Below, piece by piece: positions 5,638-8,055 of a stretch of 8,055 nt of DNA. The stretch comes from Bacillota bacterium (GTDB lineage: Bacteria > Bacillota > Bacilli > Thermoactinomycetales > DSM-44946). Made by a program: the position numbers and the translations under genes. The DNA is taken from positions 1 to 8,055 of the forward strand of contig JAJYSD010000033.1 in the NCBI GenBank assembly GCA_021793745.1, in the 5' to 3' direction. The first letter of the stretch is position 1. The number at the start of each line of letters is the position of its first letter. The notes beneath the pieces are model-generated. The model did not search any database, was not told the origin of the DNA, and worked only from the letters and a program-made list of their open reading frames with translations.

Positions 5638-6159
5638 ATGGGTTTCATCGCTACCATGCTTCTCGCCTCCGTCGCCGCCAACGCGGACAATGTGAGTGTC
5701 GGCATCGAACACACGTCAAAGGGAAAGCGAATTCCTGCGCGAGCCTTCATCGCTTTGTCTGTCATCACCGCCCTCTTCTCCGCCCTCGCCGTCCAGCTGG
5801 GGAGCGGGCTCGAGGGAAGGGTTCCTTCCGAGTACGCCGATTGGATCGCCGGCATCCTGCTCGGATTCGTCGGGATCCGCCTCTCCCTGGCCGAGATCGA
5901 TCACAAGAGCGCTCTGCTGGAACGCCAATGGTGGCTTCTCATCATCAGCTTATCCCGGAACAACCTGGCCATGGGGCTCAGCGGCGGGTTTCTCGGATTT
6001 CCGCCGATGCTCTTCGGTGCCATGCTGGGCGGAGCCAGCGGCTTGCTCCTGTGGGCCGGTACCCGGCTCGGAATCCGGCTGCAAATCCATCATTCCTCCT
6101 GGATGCACCGCACAGGGGGTGCCATCCTGATCCTGATCGCCCTGATCCAATTCCTTTGA
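5638..6159 (+). CDS. YtaF/MntP-like (DUF204) integral membrane protein
   Basis: A 173-residue protein with about six membrane helices (roughly 1-20, 36-54, 66-84, 98-114, 122-145, 158-173). It resembles the two-repeat MntP/YtaF family: MntP exports manganese, and YtaF is annotated as a sporulation membrane protein. The first repeat has the hallmark ANADNVSVGIEH (14-25, Asp17-Asn18), followed by AGILLGFVGIRL (71-82). The second has SLSRNNLAMGLSGGFLG (104-120) and ends in GGAILILIALI (160-170), a typical family tail. The ATG at 5638 has AAGGGGG 7 bases upstream. Odd point: the second-repeat acidic residue is Asn108 and its neighbour is Arg107, so the paired acidic site is lost. The DUF4349 lipoprotein gene follows after 65 bases on the same strand. 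The family assignment rests on motif memory; the transported ion is unknown. Confidence 0.75.
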   Translation: MGFIATMLLASVAANADNVSVGIEHTSKGKRIPARAFIALSVITALFSALAVQLGSGLEGRVPSEYADWIAGILLGFVGIRLSLAEIDHKSALLERQWWLLIISLSRNNLAMGLSGGFLGFPPMLFGAMLGGASGLLLWAGTRLGIRLQIHHSSWMHRTGGAILILIALIQFL

Positions 6160-6224
6160 TCAAAGAAAAGGACCCCTGCAACTTTTCCCTCTTCTCTCCG
6201 TCTGAACCTACAGAGGTGAAGGAA

Positions 6225-7148
6225 ATGAAGAAATCATGGGTGAAGTTGCTGCACAGAGGGGGATTCGTTCTCGGGGCCATCCTGCTGGTGGCGGGATGCG
6301 CAACGGATGATCCCGAACCCCCCGCCGATCGCACCGTGGAGAAAAGCGTGAAAACGCCGCCGGCGGCCCAGCAGCGGGTGCCTCCGGCCGAGCCATCGAC
6401 GGACACCTTGGAAAAGGCTGTACCGCCGCATGCCACCGGGGATGAGGCGGTATCACCGGAGCAAAAGGTCATCTACCGGGCCGACGTGAATCTGCGCGTC
6501 TCCCGGTTTGATCACGTCCGGGAACAGTTGGAGAAGGAAGCCCGCAAGATGGAGGGCTACCTCGTCAATGGATCGGAGTCCAGGGGCGATCAGACTCTCC
6601 GGGGAACCCTGGTATTCCGGATTCCGCAAGACCGGTTCCAGGACTTCCTTGCGGTCCTGGAAAAATGGGCTGTGGAAATGCCCTCGAAACAGATCAACGG
6701 GACCGATGTCAGCGAAGAGTACGTGGATCTGAAATCCCGTCTCCGGGCCAAACAGGCCGTCGAGAAACGGCTCCTGAAATTGATGAAACAGGCCGAGAAG
6801 CCGGAGGATCTTCTGAAGATCACCGACCATCTGTCCCGGGTTCAGGAAGAGATCGAGACCATCAAGGGACGCATCCGCTATTTGGACAATCGCACCGCCC
6901 ATGCCACCGTCACCGTTCATCTGGAACAGCCCGTCGCGCTGGATCACCCCACCGGAGGTCTCTGGCAACAGATGACCCAATCCTTCGTGGATTCCACCGT
7001 CTGGCTCCTCAACAGCTTCCGGCGAGCGCTGGTCCTCCTGGCGGCCGCCCTCCCGCCGCTCTTAATCCTGGCGGCGGTCGGCGTCCCCCTGTGGAAGTGG
7101 CGCCTGCGCCGCAAGTCTTCCAGGGTCCATCATTCCGATGAAGATTGA
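6225..7148 (+). CDS. DUF4349-domain lipoprotein
   Basis: A 307-residue secreted, lipid-anchored protein. The N-terminus is a lipoprotein signal peptide: basic MKKSWVKLLHR, a hydrophobic core, and lipobox LVAGC with the lipidated Cys25. A Pro/Glu-rich linker runs to about residue 78. The DUF4349 domain (about 80-235) opens with VIYRADVNLRV (82-92) and contains GTLVFRIPQDRF (127-138), the VSEEYVDLKSRLRAKQAVEKRL stretch in two halves (162-172 and 173-183), and a coiled coil to about 222, then HATVTVHLEQP (226-236). A membrane helix (about 268-290) and a basic tail follow. The protein therefore appears anchored at both ends, with the domain outside the cell; its role is unknown for the family. 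The ATG at 6225 has GAGGTGA (6213-6219) 5 bases upstream. A strong terminator follows at once. Confidence 0.88.
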   Translation: MKKSWVKLLHRGGFVLGAILLVAGCATDDPEPPADRTVEKSVKTPPAAQQRVPPAEPSTDTLEKAVPPHATGDEAVSPEQKVIYRADVNLRVSRFDHVREQLEKEARKMEGYLVNGSESRGDQTLRGTLVFRIPQDRFQDFLAVLEKWAVEMPSKQINGTDVSEEYVDLKSRLRAKQAVEKRLLKLMKQAEKPEDLLKITDHLSRVQEEIETIKGRIRYLDNRTAHATVTVHLEQPVALDHPTGGLWQQMTQSFVDSTVWLLNSFRRALVLLAAALPPLLILAAVGVPLWKWRLRRKSSRVHHSDED

Positions 7149-7155
7149 ACGGCGC

Positions 7156-7182
7156 AACCGGGGGAACTCTCCCCCGGTTTTC
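7156..7182 (+). terminator. Strong intrinsic terminator after the lipoprotein gene
   Basis: A perfect 10-base-pair stem, AACCGGGGGA (7156-7165) with TCCCCCGGTT (7170-7179), around the tetraloop ACTC, followed by a short T-rich tail. It begins 8 bases after the lipoprotein stop and separates this unit from the coat genes. Confidence 0.9.
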
Positions 7183-7214
7183 TCGTGTGGAATCGGTTCT
7201 TCGACCGGAGGCGA

Positions 7215-7241
7215 ATAGGATCCCCCGTCCCTTCAAACAAT
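7215..7241 (+). promoter_or_regulatory. Candidate sigma-E-type sporulation promoter of the coat genes
   Basis: ATA (7215-7217) as -35, a 16-base spacer, then CAAACAAT (7234-7241), which matches the sigma-E -10 consensus CATACAAT at seven of eight positions. The -10 ends 32 bases before the TTG start. It lies between a strong terminator and the first coat-type gene, where a promoter is needed. Confidence 0.4.
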
Positions 7242-7273
7242 GAGACCAGAGCAACCCGAAAGGAGGGAGTCCC

Positions 7274-7516
7274 TTGCAACTGTCTACCAAGGATCTGCTC
7301 TATCTGAAGGATGAACTCTCCTGGGAGCTGTTGGCGATGAAAAAATGTCACCACTACGCCCAGGAGTGTCAAGACCCCGAGATCCGGCAGCTGCTCAACC
7401 GGGTCGGTAAAATTCATCAGCAACATTACCAAATCCTGCTGAACCAGCTGAATTCGGCCGGACAGACGACCATGTCGTCCTCCACATCCCCAACCTGGGG
7501 AACCGCTCCGATGTAA
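7274..7516 (+). CDS. Small CotF-related spore coat-type protein (80 residues)
   Basis: An 80-residue protein predicted as two amphipathic helices (about 5-32 and 34-60) plus a Ser/Thr/Gly tail. Its helices carry LKDELSWELLAMKKCHHYAQ (11-30) and VGKIHQQHYQILLNQL (44-59), with Glu14, Glu18, His26, His27, His48 and His51 placed as in ferritin-like helical bundles. It resembles small CotF-associated proteins of spore formers and likely belongs to the spore coat, but this is inferred from resemblance and context. The TTG at 7274 is the start: AGGAGG (7261-7266) lies exactly 7 bases upstream and no ATG is available before residue 22. The CotF-domain gene follows after 47 bases with no terminator between, so the two are probably cotranscribed from the sporulation-type promoter upstream. 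Confidence 0.8.
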   Translation: MQLSTKDLLYLKDELSWELLAMKKCHHYAQECQDPEIRQLLNRVGKIHQQHYQILLNQLNSAGQTTMSSSTSPTWGTAPM

Positions 7517-7563
7517 GCCCGTTTATGACCATCTGTAAAAGAACTTGCACAAAGGAGAGTCCG

Positions 7564-7938
7564 ATGATGCAATGGCAATCCCAAAACTCCTCCCCGTACA
7601 ACTGGCAGGGTACGGGGCAGCAGCCGTCGGGGGGACAACAAACCGGCCTGCCCCGGGTGAAGGGCCCGGAAATGAACGACCGGGACCGGATCAATGATGT
7701 GTTGGCTACGGAAAAATACCTGACCACCGCTTACAATGTCGCCGTCAACGAAGCCAGCACCGAACAGCTCTACCAGACCCAGCTGTCCCTGTTGAACGAG
7801 CTGCACCAATGTCAACGGGATTTATACAACCTGATGCAACGGCGGGGATGGTACAAGGTCGATCAGGCGATGCCACAGGCCATTTCTCAAGCCGCCCAGC
7901 AATTTACCAACTACCAAACCCAATTTCCCTATTCCTAA
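7564..7938 (+). CDS. CotF-domain spore coat protein
   Basis: A 124-residue spore coat protein of the Coat_F family. Residues 1-36 are a Gln/Ser/Gly/Pro-rich flexible region. The Coat_F domain starts at MNDRDRINDVLATEKYLTTA (37-56) and continues through the second helix with ALYQ-like EQLYQTQLSLLNELHQCQRDLYNLM (68-91, in part), ending in RRGWYKVDQA (93-102). A Gln-rich tail follows. The YLT.AYN...NEAS and HQCQRDLYNLM...GWY elements are diagnostic. The domain is normal but compact. The start is ATG 7564, 6 bases after AAAGGAG (7551-7557); the adjacent ATG at 7567 is equally usable. Upstream in-frame codons lack a ribosome site. It is the second gene of the coat pair, and its stop lies 16 bases from the convergent gene at the right edge. 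Confidence 0.93.
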   Translation: MMQWQSQNSSPYNWQGTGQQPSGGQQTGLPRVKGPEMNDRDRINDVLATEKYLTTAYNVAVNEASTEQLYQTQLSLLNELHQCQRDLYNLMQRRGWYKVDQAMPQAISQAAQQFTNYQTQFPYS

Positions 7939-7954
7939 TTCGCAACACACTTCG

Positions 7955-8055
7955 TCACCCCAAAAACAGAACCGCCATATACACCGCACTCCCCCAGATA
8001 AATAGGGCCGACACCTTGTTCAATACCGGGATGATTCCCGGTGAGATTGATGACA
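7955..8055 (-). CDS. C-terminus of an unidentified membrane protein (5' end outside window)
   Basis: An open minus-strand frame enters from the right edge and ends at TGA (7957-7955), giving 32 residues. The sequence contains PGIIPVLNKVSALFIWGSAV followed by YMAVLFLG, a hydrophobic helix at the extreme C-terminus, as in polytopic membrane proteins. No family can be assigned from so short a piece. It converges with the CotF gene, 16 bases apart. Confidence 0.6.
   Translation of the reverse strand, partial: SSISPGIIPVLNKVSALFIWGSAVYMAVLFLG

Noticed and set aside
5487..6224. Open reading upstream of, and in frame with, the DUF4349 lipoprotein, suggesting a 553-residue protein
   Set aside because: The lipoprotein signal peptide starts at the ATG at 6225 with a good ribosome site. 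The upstream frame overlaps the membrane protein gene and reads as Arg/His/Pro-rich noise.

Overview
The window looks like chromosomal DNA from a moderately GC-rich, endospore-forming Bacillota (class Bacilli). The grounds are strong Shine-Dalgarno sequences with GTG and TTG starts, two spore-coat-type genes of the CotF family, a YtaF/MntP-like membrane protein, and homologues of the Bacillus subtilis genes yutE, yutF and yutG. A Thermoactinomycetaceae-like host would fit the base composition, but that is a guess. I see no RNA genes, insertion sequences, CRISPR arrays or phage genes. It reads as an ordinary, densely packed chromosomal region.

Left part (1-1524): a short-chain dehydrogenase runs off the left edge on the minus strand. 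It is divergent from a plus-strand PgpA-domain gene (yutG-like). The 244-base gap holds a terminator-like hairpin in the leader of the dehydrogenase and a weak promoter for yutG.

Middle part (1514-5376), all minus strand: a DUF86/HepT-like gene (yutE-like) is read first. A SufR/ArsR-like cysteine-containing HTH regulator follows with its own promoter and a small downstream terminator. Then comes a tight three-gene operon: SAM methyltransferase, HAD sugar phosphatase (yutF-like), metallo-beta-lactamase-fold hydrolase. Methyltransferase and phosphatase overlap as ATGA, and the hydrolase follows after 16 bases. The hydrolase and yutG converge with an 11-base overlap of their 3' ends.

Right part (5638-7938), plus strand: a six-helix YtaF/MntP-like membrane protein and a DUF4349 lipoprotein, closed by a strong terminator. 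A sporulation-promoter-like element then precedes an 80-residue CotF-related protein with a TTG start and a CotF-domain coat protein. The last 101 bases hold the C-terminus of an unidentified minus-strand membrane protein.

I found no clearly new multi-gene system. The points most worth a second look are the degenerate catalytic or ion-binding motifs in three proteins (dehydrogenase, YtaF-like protein, DUF86 protein), the half-size His/Glu-rich CotF-like protein, and the cysteine-bearing regulator that sits away from any Fe-S assembly gene and has an inverted repeat over its own promoter.
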